NCBI GenBank assembly: GCA_013816405.1
Contig: JACDEL010000028.1
Span: forward strand, 1 to 34,689
DNA from: Chloroflexota bacterium
GTDB taxonomy: Bacteria; Chloroflexota; Limnocylindria; QHBO01
Direction: 5' to 3'
DNA: 34,689 nucleotides
In this document: piece after piece, positions 23,502 through 31,121 of the stretch
Layout: each line of letters opens with the position of its first letter
Numbering within the stretch: the stretch's first letter is position 1
Program-made: the position numbers and the translations under genes
The notes under the pieces: generated by a model
What the model was told of the DNA's origin: nothing
What the model saw: only the letters and a program-made list of their open reading frames with translations
Database searches by the model: none

Positions 23502-25144
23502 CCCACCAGCCAGCGGCACGAAACCAGAGCGAGCGGGGACAGATCCTCGTTCTGGCTGCGCTGCTCATGGTCATCCTGATCGGCATCACCGGTCTGGCGA
23601 TCGATGTCAGCGCCGCCTACATGGCGGACCGCTTCCAGCGCGCGGTGGCAGACGCCGCAGCCCTGGCCGGCGGCCAGGACCTCCAGATCCCCGGGTCGAA
23701 GGCCCTCCCGGGGGCGACGCAGTACCAGAGCGCACGCACGCACGCCATGGACATCCTGGTCAGTGAGCTCCGCGCGACGTCCACGCCCAGCGTCAGCGCG
23801 GGATCGCCATGCCTCACGCCCGCCGGCTGCACCCTTCCGGGCACGCCCTATGAGGTAGCCCTCCGGACCGGCCCGTCGCCGAGCTGCGTCGATTGCGATC
23901 CATTCCGCGCCATCCAAGTCACGATCCGGCAGCCGGCGTTCGGGTTGACCTTCGCGCGCATCTTCGGCCAGCAGAGCTGGACCGTGAGCACCACCTCGGT
24001 GGCGGGCATCGTCCAGAGCCGTCAGTACGGCCTGGTCACCCTTCGTCCGCCGCGTCCGCGCGCCAATGGCAGCGACGCAAACGAGGTTGATATCCATGTC
24101 ACCGGTGGGTCGAGGGTCCAGGTCGACAACGCCGACATCGGCACAAACAGCAATCTCGTCATCGACGGCTCGAATTCCGCAGTCCTGCTGCAGAACCCTG
24201 CGGCACCGGGGCCTTATACCTACTTCGTTTGGCACTACGACACCTACCAGGCCTGGAGCGGCCAGCCGCCAGGATCGCAGCTGACCTCACCGATCGAGGA
24301 TCCGGACTACCCAATCCCGCAGCGGAGCGCGGTGCCCTCGACGCCGGTCTACACGGCGACAAGCCTCTCAGATGCCATGCTCGGCGGGGCGCCCGGGAGC
24401 ACTGCTTGCCAGACTGAGATGACCAAGGTGCCCCCCGAGTACAAGGTTGGCGGGACCTCCATCAAGAATATGATCCCGTCACGGGTGACCTGCTACAAGC
24501 CGGGGATCTACACCCGAGAATTGAACAACAGCAAGAACAATGAAGCCGTGCTCCTTACTCCAGGGGTCTACTTCCTCGACAAGGGCCTCGATGTCAGCGC
24601 AGTCCTGGTTGGCGGTTACGTCGGCAATTCGGCGGGAGTCGCGATCGTCCTTCCCACGTGCCCGGGAATCAACTGTCCCGCATTCACCGGCAACAACTCC
24701 CCTTCGGTCGCACTCAACTTCGGTAATGCGTACCAGAACTCCAGCGGACAGCGGGCAACCGCTGCCGCATGGAATGGCGGCTTCGTCGTGACCGGCGGTG
24801 TCCCGTCGACGCTCATGTCGATCATGGTCGAACCGGATCAGGGCTGCCTGGCGCCGCCGTTCCCCACGCTGGAGCCCTCCAACTCGTGCAGCAATCGACA
24901 GCCGCAGCTGAAGCTCCCCGGCGGTGGAGCGCTCGCGCTCGCCGGAATTCAGTACGCGCCCACCGACAACACTCAGGTGACGGGGAACAGCCCACAAACA
25001 GGAGTCCTGGGTCAGATCATCTCCTGGACGATCGTATTCTCAGGATCGTCAACCTTGAGCCTGGAGGCCGTGGTCGGTAATACGTCCGGCATCCTGCGTC
25101 TCGACCCTGCCTGCTCGCCCACCGTCAATATCTGCAACCCATAA
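23498..25144 (+). CDS. tadG: TadG-like membrane-anchored surface protein
   Basis: A 548-residue protein of the TadG/putative Flp-pilus assembly type. The N-terminus has RGQILVLAALLMVILIG, LAIDVSAAYMADRFQRAVADAAALAG, the TadG-like helix and following conserved block. The long exported region contains PFRAIQVTIRQPAFGLTFARIFG, which is common in TadG proteins, then a beta-rich, repeat-like C-terminal region (residues about 190-548) with ELNNSKNNEAVLLTPGVYFLDKG and ISWTIVFSGSSTLSLEA. It lacks the von Willebrand A domain of some TadG proteins. TadG is thought to act in the envelope with TadE. It is translationally coupled to tadE (ATGA). Confidence 0.82.
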   Translation: MTHQPAARNQSERGQILVLAALLMVILIGITGLAIDVSAAYMADRFQRAVADAAALAGGQDLQIPGSKALPGATQYQSARTHAMDILVSELRATSTPSVSAGSPCLTPAGCTLPGTPYEVALRTGPSPSCVDCDPFRAIQVTIRQPAFGLTFARIFGQQSWTVSTTSVAGIVQSRQYGLVTLRPPRPRANGSDANEVDIHVTGGSRVQVDNADIGTNSNLVIDGSNSAVLLQNPAAPGPYTYFVWHYDTYQAWSGQPPGSQLTSPIEDPDYPIPQRSAVPSTPVYTATSLSDAMLGGAPGSTACQTEMTKVPPEYKVGGTSIKNMIPSRVTCYKPGIYTRELNNSKNNEAVLLTPGVYFLDKGLDVSAVLVGGYVGNSAGVAIVLPTCPGINCPAFTGNNSPSVALNFGNAYQNSSGQRATAAAWNGGFVVTGGVPSTLMSIMVEPDQGCLAPPFPTLEPSNSCSNRQPQLKLPGGGALALAGIQYAPTDNTQVTGNSPQTGVLGQIISWTIVFSGSSTLSLEAVVGNTSGILRLDPACSPTVNICNP

Positions 25145-25207
25145 GACCACCCTTGTTGGGACCTTCGTCCCGTTGCCGCACGAGCCAACGCCCCACAGCA
25201 TGGGTGC

Positions 25208-25441
25208 ATGCAGACGAAGTTCTGGGTTCGCCGGGTCGTCCTCGCGCTCGTGTGGGGCCTCGCCATCGTGACGTGGGCATCCATCGCCCACTATCTCGCC
25301 GGGATGCCGAACGTCGGCGCGGTCCTGGCGCTCGCAACGATGACGTTCATCGTGGTGCGGCCTGCCCGGCGTGGATCTGTGGCGCGATCGCGGTCGAACG
25401 CATCCGACGCTGCGATGCACGCGGGCGCCCCGACCGCCTGA
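25208..25441 (+). CDS. Small two-helix membrane protein
   Basis: A 77-residue protein with two likely membrane helices (VVLALVWGLAIVTWASIAHYL at 10-30 and VGAVLALATMTFIVV at 36-50) and basic ends. It lies between the two tad operons in the same direction. There is no strong ribosome site, but codon composition and hydrophobic pattern are gene-like and no competing frame is better. The family is not recognised. Confidence 0.45.
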   Translation: MQTKFWVRRVVLALVWGLAIVTWASIAHYLAGMPNVGAVLALATMTFIVVRPARRGSVARSRSNASDAAMHAGAPTA

Positions 25442-25591
25442 GCTCGGCGAGCTCCGCTCTCGACCTCGTGCCGGCCGCCGCCGTCGGCTGCTAGCTGATC
25501 GGCTGGTCCTTCGCGCATTGCGCATCGACGCTGCGGCACCCTCCGGCTTGAGCCCCCTCTCAACGCAAATCCTCAATGAGGTGCGCTCAAG

Positions 25592-25708
25592 CACCACAGA
25601 TTCCGCCTGTAAGGTTTCCTGCAAGGAAGCCCGGCTATCTTTCGGCGACTTAGAAAGTACTAGTCGTCGAGTAGTACGACGGTACTAGGTTTCACCAGGA
25701 GAGCCGCA
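25592..25708 (+). promoter_or_regulatory. Conserved leader of tad operon 2
   Basis: Contains the same two blocks as the leader at 22254-22368: 25592-25626 and 25673-25704, separated by 46 bases here and 44 there. In RNA, AGTAC and CGTCG (25656-25669) can pair with CGACG and GTACT (25677-25686). The hairpin is placed as in operon 1, with different bases in the stem. The ribosome site AGGAGAG and TTG start follow. The preceding 150 bases (25442-25591) hold no recognisable gene. Confidence 0.58.
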
Positions 25709-26353
25709 TTGTTCAAGGCGTTCAGGGGGGCCGTTCAACCGGGCCTGCGTTTGTCGCGCGGCCAAGCGCTGGTCGAGTTCGGCCTTGTCCTGCCACTCCT
25801 GATGGTGCTTCTGCTAGGCATTGCAGACTTCGGCCGCATCTTCCAGGCGGGTATCGCCGAAGAGGCAGCCGTCCGTAATGCGGCGGAGGCAGCGGCCCTG
25901 CAATACAACCAATACCTGCAGTGCGGCCTTGGAAATCCAGACCCAACCTGTGGCGGCTTGCCGGATCCGACGCGGTACGACTCACTCCACGCCGAGGCTC
26001 TGCGGGTAGCGTGCCGCGAGGCGGAGCGAATGCCGGGCCGCACCGTCGATGGCGCTGCCAACTGCACGATGCCGATTATCGCGGTTTGCGTTCACGACAC
26101 CGCCGGCGGCGACGGTAATCGTTGCGGTCAAGAGGCCACATCGGCGCCCGCCGACTGCGACAGGATGATTGGCGGCTGGAATCCAGCGCGAAGCAGTCCG
26201 ACGGTTGTCGATGGAACGGACCCGTATGGCGGCAGACCGTATGTCGAAGTCCGCATGTGCTATCGGTTTGATCCGCTCTTCTCCTTTGCGATGGGCAGCT
26301 GGGGAACCATCTGGCTGCAAAAGGAGAACAACTTCGTGGTGACGAACTATTGA
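25709..26353 (+). CDS. tadE: TadE-like protein, second operon
   Basis: A 214-residue TadE-family protein. Basic N-terminus, then RGQALVEFGLVLPLLMVLLLGIADFGRIF, followed by EEAAVRNAAEAAALQYNQ. The exported part is cysteine-rich (about nine cysteines). The TTG at 25709 follows AGGAGAG by 5 bases and takes the same position relative to the conserved leader as the GTG of operon 1. The stop overlaps the next start (TGATG). It is not closely similar to operon 1 proteins outside the membrane region. Confidence 0.84.
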   Translation: MFKAFRGAVQPGLRLSRGQALVEFGLVLPLLMVLLLGIADFGRIFQAGIAEEAAVRNAAEAAALQYNQYLQCGLGNPDPTCGGLPDPTRYDSLHAEALRVACREAERMPGRTVDGAANCTMPIIAVCVHDTAGGDGNRCGQEATSAPADCDRMIGGWNPARSSPTVVDGTDPYGGRPYVEVRMCYRFDPLFSFAMGSWGTIWLQKENNFVVTNY

Positions 26354-27033
26354 TGATGCAACTCATCAAGCGACGCTCGAATGCCTCGCCCCGAGGTCAG
26401 GCGCTTGTTGAATTCGCCCTGATCTTGCCGCTCTTCGTCATGGTGCTCGTGGGCGTGATCGTCCTCGGCATCATCGTCTTCTACAACCAGCAGCTAACGA
26501 ACGCCGCCCGGGAGACGGCTCGTTACGCTGCGATCCACAGCGCAACCGACCCGTTTTGCCCTGTTGTCGGCCACCTTGACCCCGCAGCTCCTCCGATCGG
26601 CTACGCCCGATGCGATCCCGTCGATACGTCGTGGCCGAACATGACAGCTTACGGACGCACGAACGTGTTTGGGATTAATCCGTCAGGCGTGATCTTCTCT
26701 GCCTGTTGGTCCGGATATCAGTCCGGCGGGACGCCGGATGCCCGGCCTCCGGGAACCTACGTGGATGTCGGCGTCTACATAAGCGCTTGGACCCCCTGCA
26801 GTATCGGTGGCGTCGACCCCACCCTAGATCCTGGTTCGATCGGGTGCGCACCTGGCCTCACGACGGTGGATACGGCCAGCAACTTGTCCGAGGGCCCTGG
26901 CCGAATTGTTGCTAACCGGGTCACCGCGTTCGCCTGCTACCAGTGGAGTCCGCCAATGGCAGGCTTTCTGCTCATCCCCCAGACCGTTACGTTCCGGGCC
27001 GTTATCAGCGAGCCCATCCAGCGCCAGCAATGA
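26353..27033 (+). CDS. tadE: TadE-like protein, second gene of operon 2
   Basis: A 226-residue TadE-family protein with RGQALVEFALILPLFVMVLVGVIVLG and the following QQLTNAARETARYAAIHSA, a textbook TadE N-terminus. The exported domain has about eight cysteines and closes with IVANRVTAFACYQWSPPMAGFLLIP. ATG 26353 overlaps the previous stop; TTG 26350 and ATG 26356 are alternatives. The stop overlaps the tadG start as ATGA, so the three genes are coupled, exactly as in operon 1. Confidence 0.84.
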   Translation: MMQLIKRRSNASPRGQALVEFALILPLFVMVLVGVIVLGIIVFYNQQLTNAARETARYAAIHSATDPFCPVVGHLDPAAPPIGYARCDPVDTSWPNMTAYGRTNVFGINPSGVIFSACWSGYQSGGTPDARPPGTYVDVGVYISAWTPCSIGGVDPTLDPGSIGCAPGLTTVDTASNLSEGPGRIVANRVTAFACYQWSPPMAGFLLIPQTVTFRAVISEPIQRQQ

Positions 27034-28643
27034 AGAGGTTGTCGACGATGCCCAAGACGCGCCAGTCCCGGGGCCAGGTTCTCATCATCACGGCGTTCGC
27101 AATGATCGTATTGCTTGCAATCGCCGCCATCGTCGTTGACCTGGGTTTTTCTTGGATGCTCCACCGGAAGGAACAGAACGCGGTCGATCCAGGGTCGCTG
27201 GCAGCGGCGAAATGGATCAACCCGACCGTAAACCAGGGGAAGATGCAGGCCGAAGCATGCTTCTACGCCCAGGAGAACGGCTTCTTCGCGGGGGACGCCA
27301 ACTGCGCCGCTGCCCTGGCTACCGGCGACCTGGACGTGAACTCGCCGCCCTCGAGTGCTCTCTCCGGTCAGTGGCGCGGTTTCAAGGGTTACGTGGAGGT
27401 GATTATCCATTCCACGCACCCGAGCTTCTTCGGGCAGATCTTCGGCCAAGCTGTGGCCGGGGTCACGACCGCAGCAGTCGCTGCGAACACGCCCGGCAAT
27501 GCCAACTCAGCCAGCCTCACAGCCCTCGGACATGACTGCACCAATAGCAACAATGACAACGGAGTCAGCACGGTAAGTGGTGGCGCGAACGTCCACATCT
27601 TCCCGGCCCGCGCTGGCATTACATCTGGCGGATATGTCCAGGTGAACGCTTCCTGTGGCAATACGGACGATGTCTGTGCCAACGGCAGTGGCACGAATGC
27701 CCTCAAGATCAGCGGTCAGCTGGTTGCAGATACCCCACTGCCCGCCCCATTCGTGAACACGGTGGGCGGCTGCTCGTACCAAGGGACTGGATTGCCACAG
27801 CCGCGATGTCAGACTACAAGTCCGACATGTTTGGACGAGGGGGCTATTCCGGTCGGGGATCCCCTGTCCCTTCTGCCCGAGCCTTGGCCATTCCTGAACC
27901 TCACTGCGCCGCTCTGCCCGCGCATCAGTGGCCCCGTCAACGTGAACGACCCGACCGACACGAATCCATGCACACTGAAGGGTGGAAACAGCGGTACCTG
28001 CCCATTGGTCGGTACTGTCTACACGTGCACCATGAAGCCTGGCGTTTATTACGCCGGTTGGGATGTTCAATCGAACGTGAAGGTGGTGCTGAAGCCAGGC
28101 ATGTACGTGTTCGCCGGATTCGGCATCAAGCTATCGAATGGCAGCTCAATGGAGACCGTCAGCGACGTCGCCGCGGACGGCGTGACGCCGATCGAGGCCC
28201 GCATCACGATCTTCTCAACTGATTACACAGCCGGCTGCCTCGCCAACAAGCCGAACTTCTGCGAGGGCGCTATCAACATCACTGCCCAGGGAGCGCTCAA
28301 CCTGAAGGCCACCGATGAGACGAGCTGTCTCCAGGTATCACCGACCATTTGCACCTGGCGGGGCATCCTCATCTGGCAAGACGGGACGGTCGTCAACACC
28401 CCTCAGGATGTCACGATCACCGGCACATCGGATCTCATCCTGGCTGGGACCATTTACGCGCCGCAGGCTCACGTCAAGATCTCGGGAGCGAATGGATCGA
28501 CGGGCTGTAGCGGGTCACCGGGGTTCTGCCTAGCCATCCAGATCATTTCCAAGAGTTGGGACATCAGCGGCAACGCCACGGTCGGCATGCCATACGACCC
28601 GGACGAGCTCTTCCAACTCGTACAACGGGGTCTCGTCCACTAG
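27030..28643 (+). CDS. tadG: TadG-like membrane-anchored surface protein, second operon
   Basis: A 537-residue TadG-like protein. RGQVLIITAFAMIVLLAIAAIVVDLGF forms the membrane helix, and the following block has the variant NAVDPGSLAAAKW in place of the usual 'DAAALAGA' consensus. PSFFGQIFGQAVAGVTTAAVA is the TadG family segment. The C-terminal half is beta-rich with repeated phrases (MKPGVYYAGWDVQSN, LKPGMYVFAG, DLILAGTIYAPQAHVKISG), suggesting a beta-helix or polymer-forming surface domain. ATG 27030 overlaps the tadE stop; ATG 27048 is an alternative. A bidirectional terminator follows. Confidence 0.82.
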   Translation: MKRLSTMPKTRQSRGQVLIITAFAMIVLLAIAAIVVDLGFSWMLHRKEQNAVDPGSLAAAKWINPTVNQGKMQAEACFYAQENGFFAGDANCAAALATGDLDVNSPPSSALSGQWRGFKGYVEVIIHSTHPSFFGQIFGQAVAGVTTAAVAANTPGNANSASLTALGHDCTNSNNDNGVSTVSGGANVHIFPARAGITSGGYVQVNASCGNTDDVCANGSGTNALKISGQLVADTPLPAPFVNTVGGCSYQGTGLPQPRCQTTSPTCLDEGAIPVGDPLSLLPEPWPFLNLTAPLCPRISGPVNVNDPTDTNPCTLKGGNSGTCPLVGTVYTCTMKPGVYYAGWDVQSNVKVVLKPGMYVFAGFGIKLSNGSSMETVSDVAADGVTPIEARITIFSTDYTAGCLANKPNFCEGAINITAQGALNLKATDETSCLQVSPTICTWRGILIWQDGTVVNTPQDVTITGTSDLILAGTIYAPQAHVKISGANGSTGCSGSPGFCLAIQIISKSWDISGNATVGMPYDPDELFQLVQRGLVH

Positions 28644-28668
28644 CGAGCCAAGCGCCTAATGCGAAAGA

Positions 28669-28702
28669 CCGGCCGGGCGCTTCGCCCCGCCGGGGTGCTT
28701 TT
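28669..28702. terminator. Bidirectional intrinsic terminator
   Basis: GGGCG (28675-28679) pairs with CGCCC (28683-28687) and CCGGC (28669-28673) with GCCGG (28689-28693), with one mismatch between. A T-run (TGCTTTT) follows on the plus strand, and TCTTTC follows on the minus strand. It separates the converging tad operon 2 and the LOG-like gene. Confidence 0.75.
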
Positions 28703-28708
28703 CGGCGT

Positions 28709-29239
28709 CTAGTCCGGCGGATCGGCTCCGGCTGTTGCCAGGCGCAGGGCCATGGCCGGCGCCTCGCGAGGATCACGAGCGCGGTGCACCCGGGGGCCAC
28801 CGATGCGGTGATCGGACTCGACTCGCCATGAGCTGAGCGTCACGACCTGGCGGCCCATGCGCAGGGCCATCCCGATCTCCGACAGCGTCCCGTGCCGGCC
28901 ACCGACCGCCACCACGGAGTCGGCGGCAGTGACCACGACCAGATTCCGGACCACCCCCAGTCCCGTGGCGATCGGGATCGAGACGAACTCATTTGCCTCC
29001 GCTACATCGGCTCCCGGCAGGATCCCAATCGTCTCTCCGCCGGCGCCCTGGGCACCGCGCGAAGCAGCTCGCATGACGCCGCCCAGTCCACCGGTGATGA
29101 CGGTTGCGCCGCCACGGGCGAGCAGCTGACCGACCTCTTCCGCCCATTCGAGAATGCGATGCGCCTCTGGACCGCGCGGATCGCCGTCGCCGATCACCGC
29201 CACGTGCGGCGGTCGCGGACGTAGAGTCGGCTGCGTCAT
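28709..29239 (-). CDS. LOG/lysine-decarboxylase-like Rossmann protein (TIGR00725 type)
   Basis: A 176-residue single-domain protein of the SLOG superfamily. It begins VAVIGDGDPRGPEAHRI, then GGATVITGGLGGVMRAASRGA, IGILPG, VRNLVVVTAADSVVAVGGRHGTLSEIGMAL. This matches the TIGR00725 group, related to DprA and LOG proteins. The classic PGGxGTxxE motif of cytokinin-producing LOGs appears as VGGRHGTLSE, so phosphoribohydrolase activity is uncertain. SLOG domains bind nucleotides. The ATG at 29239 overlaps the thpR stop as ATGA, making it the last gene of the DnaB-like operon. Confidence 0.85.
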   Translation of the reverse strand: MTQPTLRPRPPHVAVIGDGDPRGPEAHRILEWAEEVGQLLARGGATVITGGLGGVMRAASRGAQGAGGETIGILPGADVAEANEFVSIPIATGLGVVRNLVVVTAADSVVAVGGRHGTLSEIGMALRMGRQVVTLSSWRVESDHRIGGPRVHRARDPREAPAMALRLATAGADPPD

Positions 29240-29832
29240 GAGGCGGCCCGCGATCCGGCCAGCGTCAGACCCAGCGGTGCGGAGGCCAGGATCTCGTACC
29301 TGGCCGGGCCGGCGCCGAGATGGCTCCGGTACAGAACCAGCTCCTCGACCGCCAGCTGCCCGGCCGGCACGGGCACCTTCCAGGTTGCCGGCGGCACGGT
29401 CACGCCGCGATCGCCACGCGCCCGGGCCAGCGTGAGGTGCGCCCGGAAGGGCGAGGCCGTCTCGCAGTCGACTGCGATCCGCACGGCGATGGCAAGCTCG
29501 GCCAGCCGGCGGGAGCGGTCGGCCAGGCCGTACCACAGGATCCGGACCTCGCGGCGCGACGGGAAAGCCCCCAACCCCCCGGTCGGAATGGCGAATGGCG
29601 CGTGGTTGGCCGCCACATCCGTCAAGGACTCGATCAGCCGCGGCAGCTCGGACTCGGCGACGGGCCCCATGAAGGCGAGGGTCAGGTGCCACTCCTGTGG
29701 ATCGATCCAGCGCAGCTCATCGGCGTCGACGGACGCCGCAGCCTTCAGCGCCCCGAGCGAGGCACGCAGCTCGCCATCGAGGGGCTCACCGATCGGCACG
29801 CCCACGAAGCACCGCCAGCCCTCGTCGATCAT
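29236..29832 (-). CDS. thpR: RNA 2',3'-cyclic phosphodiesterase ThpR
   Basis: A 198-residue protein of the 2H phosphoesterase (LigT/ThpR) family. The two HxTx motifs are H49-T51 (EWHLTLAF) and H132-T134 (FRAHLTLAR), with the usual CFVGVPI strand at the start and LVLYRSHLG near the end. ThpR hydrolyses 2',3'-cyclic phosphates at RNA ends and can ligate tRNA halves in vitro; its cellular role is unclear. The start overlaps the HAD stop and the stop overlaps the LOG-like start, each by four bases. Confidence 0.93.
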   Translation of the reverse strand: MIDEGWRCFVGVPIGEPLDGELRASLGALKAAASVDADELRWIDPQEWHLTLAFMGPVAESELPRLIESLTDVAANHAPFAIPTGGLGAFPSRREVRILWYGLADRSRRLAELAIAVRIAVDCETASPFRAHLTLARARGDRGVTVPPATWKVPVPAGQLAVEELVLYRSHLGAGPARYEILASAPLGLTLAGSRAAS

Positions 29833-30584
29833 CGGCCTGCAACTGTGGCGGGGAGTCGAGCGTCAACGATCGGGATCAGCTCAGTCAGGGTTCGGATCAC
29901 CGGCACCCCTTCCGGCACGTCAGCCGGCATGAAGCGCTCTCGGCGGTCGATAAGGACCGGCTGGATGCCCACGCCCTGGGCCCCGCCTACATCGGCGTCG
30001 AGGTGGTCGCCAACGTGGATCGCCTCGGCGGGACTGACCTTGGCCTGCTCCAGCGCCCAGCGGAAGATCTCGGGGTGTGGCTTCTCGAACCCGACGCGCG
30101 AGCTGGCGGCGATGAAGTCGAATTCCTTGACCAGCTCCAGCGCGTGCAGGAGCTCGGGCAGCTGCCAGACCCAGTTGCTGACCGCTCCGACCACCAGCCC
30201 TCGCTCCCGGAGAGCCGCCAGTGCCGGCGAGACATCGGGGAAGATGTGCCAGTTGGCGGTGAGCATGAACAGCTCCGACAGGCGGCGGAAGAAGGACTCC
30301 GGCATCGGCTCGAGGCCGAGGTCCGCCAGCGCGGCGCTGTCGATCTGCATGGTTCGGGCGAACGACGTCTCCTGGGTCGGCTCGAAGCCCGCCTCGAAGC
30401 CATAGCCGCCGTGGTGATAGGCACGCCGCAGGGCTGCGTACAGCGCCTCGACCTCGACCTTGACGCCATACTCCTCGAAGGCGATGGCGTAGACGTGCTC
30501 CCACGAGGGGTTGGGGCGCATCACGGTGTCGCCGATGTCCAGGAAGACTGCCCGCAAGCTCGCCGTCGATTGTGCGTCGCTCAT
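29829..30584 (-). CDS. HAD-superfamily hydrolase
   Basis: A 251-residue HAD phosphatase with a helical cap. Motif I is FLDIGDTVM: the nucleophile D16 is present but the position of the usual second aspartate is glycine (G18), as in HDHD3-like HADs. Motif II is GAVSNW, motif III GFEKPHPEIF and motif IV HVGDHLDADVGGA. Residues about 25-110 form the cap. The usual acid/base is missing, so rate or activity may be reduced. ATG 30584 is chosen over a start six codons earlier; neither has a strong ribosome site. The substrate is unknown. Confidence 0.85.
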   Translation of the reverse strand: MSDAQSTASLRAVFLDIGDTVMRPNPSWEHVYAIAFEEYGVKVEVEALYAALRRAYHHGGYGFEAGFEPTQETSFARTMQIDSAALADLGLEPMPESFFRRLSELFMLTANWHIFPDVSPALAALRERGLVVGAVSNWVWQLPELLHALELVKEFDFIAASSRVGFEKPHPEIFRWALEQAKVSPAEAIHVGDHLDADVGGAQGVGIQPVLIDRRERFMPADVPEGVPVIRTLTELIPIVDARLPATVAGR

Positions 30585-30620
30585 TCCGGCCAAGCGTACC
30601 AAGTCGAGGCCGCCCGTGGT

Positions 30621-31121
30621 TCAGCCCCCGGCGACCGCTCGCGAACCAAGGATGAGCGAGATCTCCTTGCGGTAGCGCAGGCCCGAGGAATGTCGTGCGA
30701 GCCACTTCAGGTAGTCCGGATCGTGCCCCGCCAGGTCCTTCAGCGTCCACCCGGCATAGCGGCCATCCTCCAGCTTGGTGGAGGTGGCGTTGGAGCTGCT
30801 GGCGTTGGTGCGCCGCCCCTGCGGAGGAGGTGGCTGCATGCGCCCGCCCATCGGAGGCACAGAGGCCGCGTCGAATGGGACGCGCGCGGTGCGCCGCGAC
30901 TTGTCGAACTGCGCCCGCAGCCCGGGTTCGCGGACCATGGCATAGGCCTGGTTCAGCTCCATCATGCGGCGGCTTGCACGAGCCGATGAGTCGCGGTCGG
31001 GGTGGTACTTCATGGCCAGCGCGCGGAATGCGGCATGGAGCACTTCCTGCTCGGCCGACGAGAGGACCTGCAGGGTCTGATACGGGTCGACCGATGAGGT
31101 CGGATGGCCCGGTTCAGTCAT
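30621..31121 (-). CDS. J-domain protein with a C-terminal DUF3820-like module
   Basis: A 166-residue protein. Residues 12-75 form a J domain with the HPD motif at 40-42 (MKYHPDRD), which would stimulate an Hsp70 (DnaK) ATPase. A proline-, serine- and asparagine-rich linker follows. The C-terminal part (about 115-155: DGRYAGWTLKDLAGHDPDYLKWLARH) looks like the short DUF3820/exonuclease-tail module found with nucleases. No zinc-finger or substrate-binding domain of DnaJ is present, so it is a specialised co-chaperone. It starts inside the last 8 bases of the DnaB-like gene, so the two are coupled, and an association between them is plausible. Confidence 0.82.
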   Translation of the reverse strand: MTEPGHPTSSVDPYQTLQVLSSAEQEVLHAAFRALAMKYHPDRDSSARASRRMMELNQAYAMVREPGLRAQFDKSRRTARVPFDAASVPPMGGRMQPPPPQGRRTNASSSNATSTKLEDGRYAGWTLKDLAGHDPDYLKWLARHSSGLRYRKEISLILGSRAVAGG

